64,000 nucleotides of DNA, from the NCBI RefSeq assembly GCF_013407925.2, contig NZ_CP060201.1:1984001-2048000 (forward strand). Reading direction: 5' to 3'. Position numbers and translations under genes: made by a program. Shown piece after piece: positions 23,414-36,179 of the stretch (positions are counted from its first letter, which is position 1; every line of letters starts with the position of its first letter). This DNA is from Pseudomonas protegens. GTDB taxonomy: Bacteria > Pseudomonadota > Gammaproteobacteria > Pseudomonadales > Pseudomonadaceae. Below the pieces are notes generated by a model. It did not search any database and was not told where the DNA came from. It saw nothing but the letters and a program-made list of their open reading frames with translations.

Positions 23414-23466
23414 GTTCGCCGGCCAGCCGACTCCTACGCGAAGGTGTAGGAGCCGGCTGGCCGGCG
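23414..23466. repeat. REP pair (REPIN), family B
   Basis: TTCGCCGGCCAGCCGACTCC and the inverse GGAGCCGGCTGGCCGGCG are separated by about 12 bases between era and recO, which are on the same strand. Its position inside an otherwise operon-like series suggests it could modulate readthrough or mRNA ends. Confidence 0.85.
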
Positions 23467-23473
23467 CAGGGCA

Positions 23474-24368
<895 letters not shown>

Positions 24369-24376
<8 letters not shown>

Positions 24377-25058
24377 GGCCATTCTCCACGCCCAGGGCAA
24401 TCAGTGCTGCGGCGGCCGCTACCTGTTCGGCAATGCGACGGCTCACACCCTGACCTCGGCTTTTTTCATTCAATAAGGTGACTTCACATTCAACGAAGAA
24501 TGTCCGGCAGTGCGGCTCGCCCTGGATATCCACCACTTCGTAGCGCGGCAGTTCGCAGGCACGGGACTGGAGGAACTCCTGCAGCCGGGTCTTGGGGTCT
24601 TTGTTGGTGTCCACCAGGGTCAGGCTCTCGAACTCCGAGGCCAGCCAGGACAGTACGCGGTCGCGGGCGGTTTCCATGCCGGCGTCCAGGTAGATCGCAC
24701 CAATCAGGGCTTCCAGGGCATCGGCCAGGATCGACTCACGACGGAAACCGCCGCTCTTCAATTCGCCGGAGCCCAGGCGCAGGTATTCGCCCAGGTCGAA
24801 ACCGCGGGCCAGCACCGCCAGTGTTTCACCTTTCACCAGGCGCGCGCGCAAACGCGACAGCTGGCCTTCGCGAGCCTGGGGGAAGCGCTCGAACAACGCC
24901 TCGCCGGCCACGAAGTTGAGGATGGCGTCACCGAGAAACTCCAGGCGCTCGTTGTTGCGTCCGGCAAAGCTGCGGTGAGTGAGGGCCAGGAGCATCAGCT
25001 CCTGGTCCTTGAAGGAATAGCCGAGCTGACGCTCGAGACGGCTCAAAGAAACGCTCAC
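24369..25058 (-). CDS. rnc: Ribonuclease III
   Basis: This 229-residue endonuclease cuts double-stranded RNA and processes rRNA precursors. The RNase III signature [14 protein letters not shown] (near residue 40) has the acidic metal ligands. A double-stranded RNA-binding domain occupies about residues 155-225. The gene ends inside era. The gap of 215 bases to lepB upstream is unusually large for this series and holds a hairpin. Confidence 0.96.
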
Positions 25059-25231
25059 GGTTTACCCACACTGATTTCGTTGCCGAAACTCGCCATCCTA
25101 GGGGCCGCGCACGAAGTGCGGGTGGCAATTAACGCTGTGTTCAAATCCACATCCTGAATATCGTTGACTGCATGCTTCTGGCTTTAAGGCTGTTACGGAT
25201 GGCCCGAAGGCGCGCCGTTTTATACAAGAGC

Positions 25232-25265
25232 CAGAAAAGCATTCGGCGCTGTGTTCAACAGCGCC
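25232..25265 (-). terminator. Candidate terminator after lepB
   Basis: A perfect 7-base stem (GGCGCTG at 25245-25251 with CAGCGCC at 25259-25265) has a seven-base loop and lies nine bases past the lepB stop. It is followed on the minus strand by a short T-run in GCTTTTC, so termination is probably partial. Confidence 0.5.
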
Positions 25266-25273
25266 GTGTGTGA

Positions 25274-26128
25274 TTACTTGATCAGGCCAACCCGCGAGAA
25301 ATTCGGCAGGTGGCTGAGTTTCGGTTCGGGCCAGCTCATCCAGACTGCGAAGGCCTTGCCGACGATATTCTTGTCGGGAACCATGCCCAGCAGGTCTTTG
25401 GGAATACTTGGATCGTCCCAGTAGCGACTGTCGTTGGAGTTGTCGCGGTTGTCGCCCATCATGAAGTAGTGCCCGGCGGGCACCACCCAACGACCGTCAG
25501 GAGTGGCCCGATAGCGGCTCATTTCCTTGCGGATCAAGTGCTCGGCGGCACCGAGTTTCTCCTTGTACAGCTCGGCGCTGCCCAGGGTGCCGGGCTCGGC
25601 GCCAACCAACTGCTCGGCCACCGGCTGACCGTTGACGAACAGATGCTTGTCGCTGGTGTAGCGCACTTCGTCCCCTGGCAGGCCCACTACACGCTTGATG
25701 TAGTTGACGTTGGGATCGCTCGGGTAGCGGAACACCATCACGTCGCCGCGCTGCGGATCACCGACTTCGATGACCTTCTTGTCGATCACCGGCAAACGGA
25801 TCCCGTAGGAAAACTTGTTCACCAGGATGAAGTCACCGACATCCAGGGTCGGTTTCATCGAGCCCGATGGAATCTGGAACGGTTCCACCAGGAACGAACG
25901 CAGCACCAGGACGATGAACAGCACCGGAAAGAACGACTTGCCGTATTCAACCAGCAGCGGTTCCTTGTTCAGCTTCTCGACCACCAGCCCATCCGGCTGG
26001 CTGACGCTGCCCTGATAGTTGGCGATGGCCGCGCGTCGACGCGGTGCGAGAAACACCAGATCGAGCAACGCCAAGAAACCGCATACGAAGACAGCGATGA
26101 CCAGCAACAGCGGGAAATTTAGTGACAT
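25274..26128 (-). CDS. lepB: Signal peptidase I
   Basis: This 284-residue inner-membrane protease removes signal peptides from exported proteins. Two N-terminal membrane segments (about residues 4-28 and 65-82) precede the catalytic domain with Ser90 in PSGSMKPT and Lys145 in YIKRVVGLPGDEV. The C-terminal box MMGDNRDNSNDSR is present. It starts five bases after the lepA stop, as in other pseudomonads. Confidence 0.96.
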   Translation of the reverse strand: MSLNFPLLLVIAVFVCGFLALLDLVFLAPRRRAAIANYQGSVSQPDGLVVEKLNKEPLLVEYGKSFFPVLFIVLVLRSFLVEPFQIPSGSMKPTLDVGDFILVNKFSYGIRLPVIDKKVIEVGDPQRGDVMVFRYPSDPNVNYIKRVVGLPGDEVRYTSDKHLFVNGQPVAEQLVGAEPGTLGSAELYKEKLGAAEHLIRKEMSRYRATPDGRWVVPAGHYFMMGDNRDNSNDSRYWDDPSIPKDLLGMVPDKNIVGKAFAVWMSWPEPKLSHLPNFSRVGLIK

Positions 26129-26133
26129 AGGAC

Positions 26134-27933
26134 CTAACTATCCAACCTGAGCACGGCAAGGAAGGCTTCTTGTGGAATTTCCACGTTGCCCACTTGCTTC
26201 ATGCGTTTCTTACCGGCCTTCTGCTTTTCCAACAGCTTGCGCTTACGGCTGACGTCGCCGCCGTAGCATTTGGCCAGTACGTTCTTTCTGAGGGCCTTGA
26301 CGGTTGTCCGCGCCACAATCTGCCCGCCGATGGCGGCCTGGATTGCCACGTCAAACATCTGCCGAGGAATCAGATCTTTCATCTTCTCGGTCAACGCACG
26401 CCCTTTGTAGTGGGCGTTGTCACGGTGCACGATCAATGCCAGGGCATCGACCTTGTCGCCGTTGATCAATACATCCAGCTTGACCAGATTAGCTGACTGG
26501 TAGCGATCGAAGTGGTAATCCAGCGAGGCGTAGCCGCGGCTGGTGGACTTCAGACGATCGAAGAAATCCAGTACCACTTCGTTCATCGGCAGATCGTAGG
26601 TCACCTGGACCTGGCTACCCAGGAACAGCATGTCATGCTGCACACCGCGTTTCTCGATGCACAGGGTTATGACGTTGCCCAGGTGCTCTTGCGGCACAAG
26701 GATATTGGCCCGCACGATCGGCTCGCGCATGTCTTCGATGGACGACAGGTCCGGAAGCTTGGACGGGTTGTCGACGTAGATGGTTTCACCGGTCTTGAGC
26801 AGCAGCTCGAAGATCACCGTCGGCGCGGTGGTGATCAGGTCCAGGTCGTACTCGCGCTCCAGGCGCTCCTGGATGATCTCCATGTGCAGCATGCCGAGGA
26901 ACCCGCAACGGAAGCCGAAGCCCAGGGCATCGGAGCTTTCCGGGGTGTACTGCAGCGACGAGTCGTTGAGGGTCAGCTTCTGCAACGCTTCGCGGAAATC
27001 CTCGAAGTCATCGGAACTGACCGGGAACAGGCCGGCATAGACCTGCGGCTGGATGCGCTTGAAGCCTGGCAGCACTTCCACGTCCGGGGTCGAACTCAGG
27101 GTCAGGGTGTCGCCCACCGGCGCGCCGTGAATGTCCTTGATGCCCGCGATGATGAAGCCCACTTCACCGGCCTTGAGGTCGGCGGTGGCGGTGTGTTTCG
27201 GGTTGAATACACCGACGCTGTCCACCAGGTGGATCTTGCCGGTGGACTTGACCAGGATCTTGTCGCCTTTCTTCACCCGGCCGTGACGCACACGCACCAG
27301 GGACACGACGCCCAGGTAGTTGTCGAACCAGGAGTCGATGATCAGCGCTTGCAGCGGGTCTTCGATATTGCCGGTCGGCGCCGGAATGGTGGTCACCAGG
27401 CGCTCGAGCACCTCGTCCACGCCCAGGCCGGTCTTGGCGCTGCAGGTCACGGCGTCAGTGGCATCGATGCCGATGATCTTCTCGATCTCTTCCTTGACCC
27501 GCTCCGGATCGGCCTGTGGCAGGTCGATCTTGTTCAGCACCGGCATCACTTCCAGGCCCTGCTCGATGGCGGTGTAGCAGTTGGCTACCGACTGGGCTTC
27601 AACGCCCTGGCCGGCATCCACCACCAGCAATGCACCTTCACAGGCCGCCAGGGAGCGACTGACTTCATAGGTGAAGTCCACGTGGCCCGGGGTATCGATG
27701 AAGTTCAGCTGGTAGGTAATGCCGTCGCGGGCTTTGTAATAGAGGGTGACGCTGTGGGCCTTGATGGTGATCCCGCGTTCACGCTCAAGGTCCATGGAAT
27801 CCAGAACCTGGGCTTCCATTTCGCGCTCGGCCAGGCCGCCGCACATCTGGATGAAGCGATCGGCCAGAGTCGACTTGCCATGGTCAATGTGGGCGATGAT
27901 GGAGAAATTGCGGATATGACTCAAATCACTCAC
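26134..27933 (-). CDS. lepA: Elongation factor 4 (LepA)
   Basis: This 599-residue GTPase acts on ribosomes during translation. G1 is AHIDHGKST, the switch region has [12 protein letters not shown] and DTPGHVDF, and G4 is NKIDLP. The LepA-specific C-terminal domain ends with [19 protein letters not shown]. Length is normal. In the pseudomonads I know, mucD lies upstream; here the upstream neighbour is lptG on the same strand, with a terminator and a lepA promoter between. Confidence 0.97.
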   Translation of the reverse strand: MSDLSHIRNFSIIAHIDHGKSTLADRFIQMCGGLAEREMEAQVLDSMDLERERGITIKAHSVTLYYKARDGITYQLNFIDTPGHVDFTYEVSRSLAACEGALLVVDAGQGVEAQSVANCYTAIEQGLEVMPVLNKIDLPQADPERVKEEIEKIIGIDATDAVTCSAKTGLGVDEVLERLVTTIPAPTGNIEDPLQALIIDSWFDNYLGVVSLVRVRHGRVKKGDKILVKSTGKIHLVDSVGVFNPKHTATADLKAGEVGFIIAGIKDIHGAPVGDTLTLSSTPDVEVLPGFKRIQPQVYAGLFPVSSDDFEDFREALQKLTLNDSSLQYTPESSDALGFGFRCGFLGMLHMEIIQERLEREYDLDLITTAPTVIFELLLKTGETIYVDNPSKLPDLSSIEDMREPIVRANILVPQEHLGNVITLCIEKRGVQHDMLFLGSQVQVTYDLPMNEVVLDFFDRLKSTSRGYASLDYHFDRYQSANLVKLDVLINGDKVDALALIVHRDNAHYKGRALTEKMKDLIPRQMFDVAIQAAIGGQIVARTTVKALRKNVLAKCYGGDVSRKRKLLEKQKAGKKRMKQVGNVEIPQEAFLAVLRLDS

Positions 27934-27985
27934 GGATGAACACTCAAAAAGGCTGCAGGCATGGCCCGCCGAAAAATAGCCGGGA

Positions 27986-28015
27986 ATTGTACCTGATACT
28001 CGGCACGAGCGTCAC
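27986..28015 (-). promoter_or_regulatory. Candidate lepA promoter
   Basis: On the minus strand GTGACG (28010-28015) and TACAAT (27986-27991) are separated by 18 bases, about 55 bases upstream of the lepA start. The -35 lies in a short palindrome (CGAGCGT and ACGCTCG flanking one base, 28006-28020). Confidence 0.5.
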
Positions 28016-28042
28016 GCTCGCCTGTCAGCGTTTGTCAAATGC

Positions 28043-28071
28043 AAAAACACCCCGATCCAGAGACCGGGGCG
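28043..28071 (-). terminator. Terminator after lptG
   Basis: On the minus strand CGCCCCG pairs with CGGGGTG (one G-U pair) across a ten-base loop, followed by TTTTT. It sits about 30 bases past the lptG stop and separates it from lepA. Confidence 0.75.
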
Positions 28072-28101
28072 TTGCGCTTGAAACCTGGCAGAACCGCGAA
28101 A

Positions 28102-29163
28102 TCAACCGGCCCGGCGCAGCAGCCAGAAGCCCGCAATGGCGCAGATACCCGCCGGCACCAGCACCGCGAACAGCGGCGAGAAGCCGAAAACCAGGCTCGA
28201 AGGCCCCAGCAGATCCTGGGCGATGCGGAAAGTGAACCCCACCAGCACACCGGTGAACACGCGCTGCCCCAGGGTCACCGAACGCAGCGGGCCGAAGATG
28301 AAGGAAATCGCCATCAATACCAGGGCCGCCGTCACCAGGGGCTGCAGGACCTTGACCCAGAACGCCAGCCAGTAGCGACCGTTGTTCAGCCCCTGATCCG
28401 CCAGGTAATGGATGTAGCCCCACAGACCACTGATCGACAGGGACTCCGGCGCCATCACCACGGTGCTCAGCAGTTGCGGGCTCAAGGCCACGTCCCAACG
28501 CTCGTCGGGCACGCTGATGACTTCGGTGTGACCCTCACGGAAATAGGTGGTAGTGACATCCGTCAACTGCCAGTAGGTTTCGTGAAAACGCGCCTGACGA
28601 GCGAAACTCGACGACAGCATGTGGTGATTGTCATCGAAGTGGTAACGCGTCACGCCATACAGCAAGCCATTGGGCTGCACGGCGTTGATGTGGATGAACT
28701 CCTCGCCCTGACGGTGCCACAGGCCGTGCTTGGAACTCTGGGCATCGCCGGAACCCTGAGCCAGGGCACGACTGGCCTGGGCCTGAGTCTCGGTGGCCGG
28801 CGCCACGTACTCGCCCACCAGTACACCCACCAGCATCAGCACCAGCATCGGTTTCATCACCGCCCAGACGATCCGCCCGACGGAAACGCCGGCGGCACGC
28901 ATGATGGTCAGCTCACTGTTGCTGGCCAAGGAGCCCAGGCCGATCAGGCAGCCGATCAGAGCCGCCATCGGCAGCATCTCGTACACCCGGCGCGGCGCGG
29001 TAAGGACGACGTAGCTCATCACGTCCATCACGGTGTAGGTATCGCTGACGCTGCCCATCTCATCGATGAAGGCAAACAGCGAGGCCAGCCCGAGGATGAT
29101 CCCCAGGACCGCGAGAATGGCCATGAACACACTGCTACCGATGTAGCGATCGAGCTTAACCAC
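28102..29163 (-). CDS. lptG: LPS export permease LptG
   Basis: This 353-residue inner-membrane protein has three N-terminal membrane segments, a periplasmic beta-jellyroll (about residues 120-260) and three C-terminal segments. It pairs with LptF in the LptB2FG transporter that extracts LPS from the inner membrane. YIGSSVFMAILAVLGIILGL and the AALIGCLIGLGSLASNSELT region are typical. It overlaps lptF by eight bases. Confidence 0.95.
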   Translation of the reverse strand: MVKLDRYIGSSVFMAILAVLGIILGLASLFAFIDEMGSVSDTYTVMDVMSYVVLTAPRRVYEMLPMAALIGCLIGLGSLASNSELTIMRAAGVSVGRIVWAVMKPMLVLMLVGVLVGEYVAPATETQAQASRALAQGSGDAQSSKHGLWHRQGEEFIHINAVQPNGLLYGVTRYHFDDNHHMLSSSFARQARFHETYWQLTDVTTTYFREGHTEVISVPDERWDVALSPQLLSTVVMAPESLSISGLWGYIHYLADQGLNNGRYWLAFWVKVLQPLVTAALVLMAISFIFGPLRSVTLGQRVFTGVLVGFTFRIAQDLLGPSSLVFGFSPLFAVLVPAGICAIAGFWLLRRAG

Positions 29164-30283
29164 GAGCCATCTCCTTCATGCTGCGACGACTCGCCATTTT
29201 CAACCGCATCGGTTCCCAGTACATCAAGCCCAGGCCAATGGCCAGGAACAGCAGGTGCACCCACCACAACCCCAGGGCGGGCGAGATCTTGCCTTTCTCC
29301 AGGGCACCGCGCACCGCGATCAGGATGGTCAGGTACGCCATGTACAGCAGAATGGCCGGGATCAGCTTGAGGAAGCGGCCCTGGCGCGGATTGACCCGGG
29401 ACAGCGGCACCGCCATCAGGGTCACGATGAATACCAGCAACGGCAGGGACAGGCGCCATTGCAGCTCGGCACGGGCCCGCAGGTCATCCTTGCCGATCAG
29501 GTCGGCAGTGGGCATGGCATCGCGATCGGTGACCTCGTCGCTGACATCCGGACGCTCCAGCAGCACGCCGTAGGTGTCGTACTTGATCACCCGGTAGTTG
29601 GCCTCGCCCGGGTTGCCGTCATAGCGGTAGCCGTTTTCCAGGATCAGGTAACGATTGCCGTCGGGCCGGATGTCCTGATGGCCCTTCTCGGCCACCAGCA
29701 CCGAGATGCCCTGGTCCTTCTTTTCCTGATTCAGGCGTTTTTCGGAGATGAACACCCCGGAAAGATTGGTCCGGTCTTCCGACAGCTGCTCGGTATAAGT
29801 CACCCGGCTGCCGTCGTTGAGCGCCTGAAAGCGACCGGCCACCAGGGTGTCGAACTCGGTCAGGGCATCCTGCTTGTTCAGCAGCAACTGGAACTGGTTG
29901 GCCCCCTGCGGCGCCAGGCTCAGGCTCAGCCACGCCACCACCAGCGCCACCAGGGCGGCCGGAATCATGGTCATGCCCAGCAGGCGCTGCTGGCTCATGC
30001 CGGTCGCGGACAACACGGTCATCTCGCTTTCGAGATAAAGCCGGCCATAAGCCAGAAGAATGCCGAGGAACAGCCCCAGAGGCAGGATCAGTTGCAGGAA
30101 GCCCGGCAAGCGAAAGCCCATGATCAGGAACAGCGAGCCCGGATCCAGGGCGCCCGAGGCGGCTTGCGCGAGGAACTTGACGAAGCGCCCGCTCATGATG
30201 ATGACCAGCAGCACCGCACTCACGGCACTCAGGGTCAGCAGGATTTCGCGGGATAGATAACGAAAGACGATCAAACCAGACAC
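29156..30283 (-). CDS. lptF: LPS export permease LptF
   Basis: This 375-residue partner of LptG has the same layout: three membrane segments, a periplasmic domain (about residues 110-265) and three more segments. It begins MSGLIVFRYLSREILLTLSA, and GILLAYGRLYLESEMTVLSA is the family signature near the coupling helix. It is divergent from pepA, with a 296-base gap between them that shows no further gene. Confidence 0.95.
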   Translation of the reverse strand: MSGLIVFRYLSREILLTLSAVSAVLLVIIMSGRFVKFLAQAASGALDPGSLFLIMGFRLPGFLQLILPLGLFLGILLAYGRLYLESEMTVLSATGMSQQRLLGMTMIPAALVALVVAWLSLSLAPQGANQFQLLLNKQDALTEFDTLVAGRFQALNDGSRVTYTEQLSEDRTNLSGVFISEKRLNQEKKDQGISVLVAEKGHQDIRPDGNRYLILENGYRYDGNPGEANYRVIKYDTYGVLLERPDVSDEVTDRDAMPTADLIGKDDLRARAELQWRLSLPLLVFIVTLMAVPLSRVNPRQGRFLKLIPAILLYMAYLTILIAVRGALEKGKISPALGLWWVHLLFLAIGLGLMYWEPMRLKMASRRSMKEMARG

Positions 30284-30420
30284 TCCAGGGTTGTCAGGCT
30301 AAGGCGGCCGAACAAGCAAACGTATCGAGCGGCCCCAGAATGCAGGGCAGCCGAAAAAGATGGCGCATTATCCTGTGATTGCGCGCGCCTGTCACGGAGG
30401 ATGCTCTCCCGGCGCTCTAA

Positions 30421-32070
<1,650 letters not shown>

Positions 32071-32131
32071 AAACCATGACCGAAAGAGGTCGCCGCCTGA
32101 AGGCGGCGCCCTCTGCGGCTCAGGAACCCCA

Positions 32132-32560
32132 ATGACCAAAGTCGACTTCTATATCCTTCCCAGCGCGGACCCTGCGGCGCGCCTGGATTTTGCCTGCAAG
32201 CTCACCGACAAGGCCTGGCGCATGGGCCATCGCATCTACCTGCATTGCAGCGATGCCGCGCAGCGGGATGAGCTCGATGCCCGCCTGTGGCGCTTCAAGG
32301 GCGAAACCTTCGTCCCCCACGGCCCGGCGGAAAGCGAACCCGAAGGCTTGATCGTGCTCGGCCTGGGCCAGGACCCCGGTCAACACAACGACCTGCTGGT
32401 GAACCTGGACCTGAAAGTACCGGCCTTCGCCTCGCGTTTTGCCCGAATTGCCGAGGTGGTGGTGGAAGACCCGACTATTCGTCAGGCGGCCCGCGAGAGT
32501 TTCCGTTTCTATCGCGAACAGGGCTATCCTCTGCAAGATCACCGTTTACAGCGACTCTGA
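32132..32560 (+). CDS. holC: DNA polymerase III subunit chi
   Basis: This 142-residue clamp-loader accessory protein binds SSB and psi (HolD). The N-terminus MTKVDFYILPSADPAARLDF and RIYLHCSDAAQRDELDARLW are typical of HolC, as is the FRFYREQGY C-terminus. It lies 61 bases after pepA and seven bases before the next gene. The pepA-holC-valS order is conserved in gammaproteobacteria. Confidence 0.94.
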   Translation: MTKVDFYILPSADPAARLDFACKLTDKAWRMGHRIYLHCSDAAQRDELDARLWRFKGETFVPHGPAESEPEGLIVLGLGQDPGQHNDLLVNLDLKVPAFASRFARIAEVVVEDPTIRQAARESFRFYREQGYPLQDHRLQRL

Positions 32561-32567
32561 GCACCCG

Positions 32568-33038
32568 ATGGACACTCCCAACCCGCTGCAAAAACCCGCG
32601 CACCTGCTGGATGACCTTGAGTCGATCCGGCAACTGCTCGGTGATGACAACCTGCAACCCCCGCTGCTGACCGAGACCGTGAGCAGTGAAGTGCAAATCC
32701 CCCTGCTGTTCGACATGGTGGGCAGCCAGCAACAAGCCGCAACCGACACCGCCCCCACCGCACCGGCCAAACCGCAACCTGCGCCGCCCCCGGCTCAAGT
32801 CACCGCACCCGCACCCGCTCAGGCCAAAGCTCCTGCGCCAGCTCCGGCAGCCAAACCTGTCGCCAGCAACAGTGCCGACGCCCTGCTGCACCTGGACACC
32901 GAGCTGCGCGCCGCCGCGCAATTGATCATGCAAGACGTGATCGACGACTTCGCCCCGCACATCGAAACCGAGATCAAGCGCCGCCTCGACGCCCGCCTGG
33001 AACGCCTGCTCGCAGCCGCCACCAGCGGCAAACCATAA
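32568..33038 (+). CDS. Conserved protein with Ala/Pro-rich linker between holC and valS
   Basis: This 156-residue protein has a short N-terminal acidic segment (LLDDLESIRQLLGDDN), an Ala/Pro/Lys-rich low-complexity linker (about residues 62-100) and a helical C-terminal segment (about 108-150: LRAAAQLIMQDVIDDFAPHI). No catalytic motif is visible. It follows holC by seven bases, so it is probably co-translated with the chi subunit. It is sometimes labelled as polymerase III chi by position, but its sequence is not HolC. Function unknown. Confidence 0.8.
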   Translation: MDTPNPLQKPAHLLDDLESIRQLLGDDNLQPPLLTETVSSEVQIPLLFDMVGSQQQAATDTAPTAPAKPQPAPPPAQVTAPAPAQAKAPAPAPAAKPVASNSADALLHLDTELRAAAQLIMQDVIDDFAPHIETEIKRRLDARLERLLAAATSGKP

Positions 33039-33157
33039 GCCACACGCAAAAGCCGGGCATGGCCATCTTGTCGCTTGCCGCTGGTGGCTTGCTGCCGCCG
33101 CCCTCCGCTATACTTCCCGGCTTTTCCTGAATAAATGCCAATAGGGTCCCGCCGCGC

Positions 33158-36004
33158 ATGGATAAGACCTACCAGCCGCACGCCATTGAAACTTCCTGGT
33201 ACCAGACCTGGGAGTCAGAGAACTACTTCGCCCCGCAAGGCGCGGGCGACTCCTACACCATCATGATCCCGCCGCCGAACGTCACCGGCAGCCTGCACAT
33301 GGGCCACGGTTTCAACAACGCGATCATGGACGCCCTGATCCGCTTCCGCCGCATGCAGGGTCGCAACACCCTGTGGCAGCCGGGCACCGACCACGCCGGT
33401 ATCGCCACGCAGATGCTGGTGGAGCGCCAGATCGAAGCCCAGGGCCAGAATCGTCACGACCTGGGCCGGGAAAAATTCCTCGAAAAAGTCTGGGAATGGA
33501 AGGATCAGTCCGGGGGCAACATCAGCCGCCAGATCCGCCGCCTGGGCTCATCCGTGGACTGGAGCCGCGAGCGCTTCACCATGGACGACGGCCTCTCGGA
33601 GGCGGTCAAGGAAGCCTTCGTCCGTCTGCACGAAGACGGCCTGATCTACCGCGGCAAGCGCCTGGTCAACTGGGACACCAAGCTGCACACGGCGATTTCC
33701 GATCTGGAAGTGGAAAACCACGACGAGAAAGGCTTCCTGTGGAACCTCAAGTACCCGCTGGCCGACGGCGCCAAGACCGCTGAAGGCAACGACTACCTGA
33801 TCGTCGCCACCACCCGTCCGGAAACCATGCTCGGCGACTCCGCCGTCGCGGTGAACCCCGAAGACGAGCGCTACAAGGCCCTGATCGGCCAGTTCGTCGA
33901 ACTACCCTTGGTCGGCCGGCGCATCCCGATCATCGCCGATGACTACTGCGACCCCGAATTCGGCACCGGCTGCGTGAAAATCACCCCGGCCCACGATTTC
34001 AACGACTATGAAGTCGGCAAGCGCCACAACCTGCCGCTGCTGAACATCTTCGACAAGAACGCCGCTGTGTTGCCGGCCTGCCAGGTGTTCAACCTGGACG
34101 GCAGTCTCAACGAAAGCATCGACGGCAAGATCCCGGCCGAATACGTGGGCCTGGACCGCTTCGAAGCGCGCAAGCAGATCGTCGCCGCCTTCGACGCCGC
34201 CGGCCTGCTGGTCAGCGTCGACGACCACGCCCTGAAAGTGCCGAAGGGCGACCGCTCCGGCACCGTGATCGAGCCGTGGCTCACCGACCAGTGGTACGTC
34301 TCCACCAAGCCGCTGGCCGAGCCGGCCATTGCTGCCGTGGAAGACGGCCGTATCGCCTTCGTGCCCAAGCAGTACGAGAACATGTACTTCTCCTGGATGC
34401 GCGACATTCAGGACTGGTGCATCAGCCGCCAGCTGTGGTGGGGCCACCGCATTCCGGCCTGGTACGACGAGTCGGGCAAGGTCTATGTCGGTCGCGACGA
34501 AGCCGAAGTCCGCGCCAAGCACAACCTCGGCCCGGACGTTGCCCTGCAGCAGGACAACGACGTGCTCGACACCTGGTTCAGCTCGGGCCTGTGGACCTTC
34601 TCCACCCTGGGCTGGCCGGAGCAGACCGAGTTCCTCAAGACCTTCCACCCCACCGACGTGCTGGTCACCGGCTTCGACATCATTTTCTTCTGGGTCGCCC
34701 GGATGATCATGCTCACCATGCACCTGGTGAAGAACGAAGACGGCACGCCGCAGGTTCCGTTCAAGACCGTGTACGTGCACGGCCTGGTCCGCGACGGCCA
34801 AGGCCAGAAGATGTCCAAGTCCAAGGGCAACGTCCTCGACCCGCTGGACATCATTGACGGCATCGACCTGGAAACCCTGGTGCAGAAGCGCACCACCGGC
34901 CTGATGCAGCCCAAGCTGCAGAAAGCCATCGAGAAGCAGACCCGCGCCGAATTCGCCGACGGCATCGCCAGCTACGGCACCGACGCCCTGCGCTTCACCT
35001 TCTGCTCCCTGGCCACCACCGGTCGCGACATCAAGTTCGACATGGGCCGCGTCGAGGGTTACCGCAACTTCTGCAACAAGATCTGGAACGCCGCGCGCTA
35101 CGTACTGGACAAGGGCGAGGACTGCGGCCAGAACGGCGAGGCTTACGAGCTGTCCCTGGCGGACCGCTGGATCATCTCGCAACTGCAGCGCACCGAAGCC
35201 GAAGTCACCCGCCAGCTCGACCAGTTCCGTTTCGACCTGGCCGCCCAGGCCCTGTACGAGTTCATCTGGAACCAGTACTGCGACTGGTACCTGGAGCTGT
35301 CCAAGCCGGTGCTGTGGGACGAGAACTCGCCGGTTGAACGCCAGCGCGGCACCCGTCGCACCCTGGTGCGCGTGCTGGAAGTAGCCCTGCGCCTGGCCCA
35401 TCCGTTCATGCCGTTCATCACCGAAGAAATCTGGCAGCGCCTGGCGCCGCTGGCGGGCGCGGAAGGCAAGACAATCATGCTGCAACCCTGGCCTGTGGCT
35501 AACGAAGCCCGCATCGACCAGGCCGCCGAAGACGACATCGAGTGGCTCAAGGGCCTGATGCTCGGCACCCGCAACATTCGCGCGGAAATGAACATCGGCC
35601 CGGGCAAGCCCCTGGCCCTGTTCCTGAAGAACGCCGGTGCCGAAGACCTGCGGCGCCTGACCGAGAACGAAGCCTTGCTGAAGAAGCTGGCCAAGCTCGA
35701 ATCCATCACCGTACTGGGCGCCGGCGACGAAGCTCCGCTGTCCGCCACCGCCCTGGTGGGCGAGATGGAAGTGCTGGTGCCCATGGCCGGCCTGATCGAC
35801 AAGGGTGCGGAACTGGCTCGTCTGGACAAGGAAATCCAGCGCCTGCAAGGCGAAGTGCAGCGCGTGGGCGGCAAGCTGTCCAACGCCGCCTTCGTCGACA
35901 AGGCACCGGCCGAAGTGATCGAGAAGGAACGCGCCAAACTGGCCGAGGCCGAACAGGCCCTGGGCAAGCTGGCGGAACAGCACGCACGGATTTCCAGCCT
36001 GTAA
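33158..36004 (+). CDS. valS: Valyl-tRNA synthetase
   Basis: This 948-residue class I enzyme charges tRNA-Val. The HIGH-type motif is in [15 protein letters not shown] (near residue 45) and the KMSKS loop is [14 protein letters not shown] (near 550). The editing domain lies between them (about 190-335), and the C-terminal coiled coil is rich in Lys/Glu (about 880-948). It ends in a strong terminator. Confidence 0.98.
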   Translation: MDKTYQPHAIETSWYQTWESENYFAPQGAGDSYTIMIPPPNVTGSLHMGHGFNNAIMDALIRFRRMQGRNTLWQPGTDHAGIATQMLVERQIEAQGQNRHDLGREKFLEKVWEWKDQSGGNISRQIRRLGSSVDWSRERFTMDDGLSEAVKEAFVRLHEDGLIYRGKRLVNWDTKLHTAISDLEVENHDEKGFLWNLKYPLADGAKTAEGNDYLIVATTRPETMLGDSAVAVNPEDERYKALIGQFVELPLVGRRIPIIADDYCDPEFGTGCVKITPAHDFNDYEVGKRHNLPLLNIFDKNAAVLPACQVFNLDGSLNESIDGKIPAEYVGLDRFEARKQIVAAFDAAGLLVSVDDHALKVPKGDRSGTVIEPWLTDQWYVSTKPLAEPAIAAVEDGRIAFVPKQYENMYFSWMRDIQDWCISRQLWWGHRIPAWYDESGKVYVGRDEAEVRAKHNLGPDVALQQDNDVLDTWFSSGLWTFSTLGWPEQTEFLKTFHPTDVLVTGFDIIFFWVARMIMLTMHLVKNEDGTPQVPFKTVYVHGLVRDGQGQKMSKSKGNVLDPLDIIDGIDLETLVQKRTTGLMQPKLQKAIEKQTRAEFADGIASYGTDALRFTFCSLATTGRDIKFDMGRVEGYRNFCNKIWNAARYVLDKGEDCGQNGEAYELSLADRWIISQLQRTEAEVTRQLDQFRFDLAAQALYEFIWNQYCDWYLELSKPVLWDENSPVERQRGTRRTLVRVLEVALRLAHPFMPFITEEIWQRLAPLAGAEGKTIMLQPWPVANEARIDQAAEDDIEWLKGLMLGTRNIRAEMNIGPGKPLALFLKNAGAEDLRRLTENEALLKKLAKLESITVLGAGDEAPLSATALVGEMEVLVPMAGLIDKGAELARLDKEIQRLQGEVQRVGGKLSNAAFVDKAPAEVIEKERAKLAEAEQALGKLAEQHARISSL

Positions 36005-36028
36005 CGGCGATTCGCGCGATGTGAAAGA

Positions 36029-36056
36029 GGGAGGCCGGCAACGGCCTCCCTTTTTT
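36029..36056 (+). terminator. Terminator after valS
   Basis: GGGAGGCC and GGCCTCCC form an eight-base stem with a six-base loop, followed by TTTTTT. Confidence 0.92.
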
Positions 36057-36179
36057 ATGCGCGTTGTCTCATGCGCCAAGGAGATACGCGCCCATCACTT
36101 GTCGCTCACCGCTTGAAACTTACCGCTGCTCCTGTGTGACAATGCCCGCCACTTTGAACCAGCCCCGAATCGATCCCCA

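Noticed and set aside
25098..25490. A minus-strand frame spanning the end of lepB and the lepB-rnc gap.
   Set aside because: Most of it is an alternative frame of lepB and nothing in the gap part looks like a protein family.
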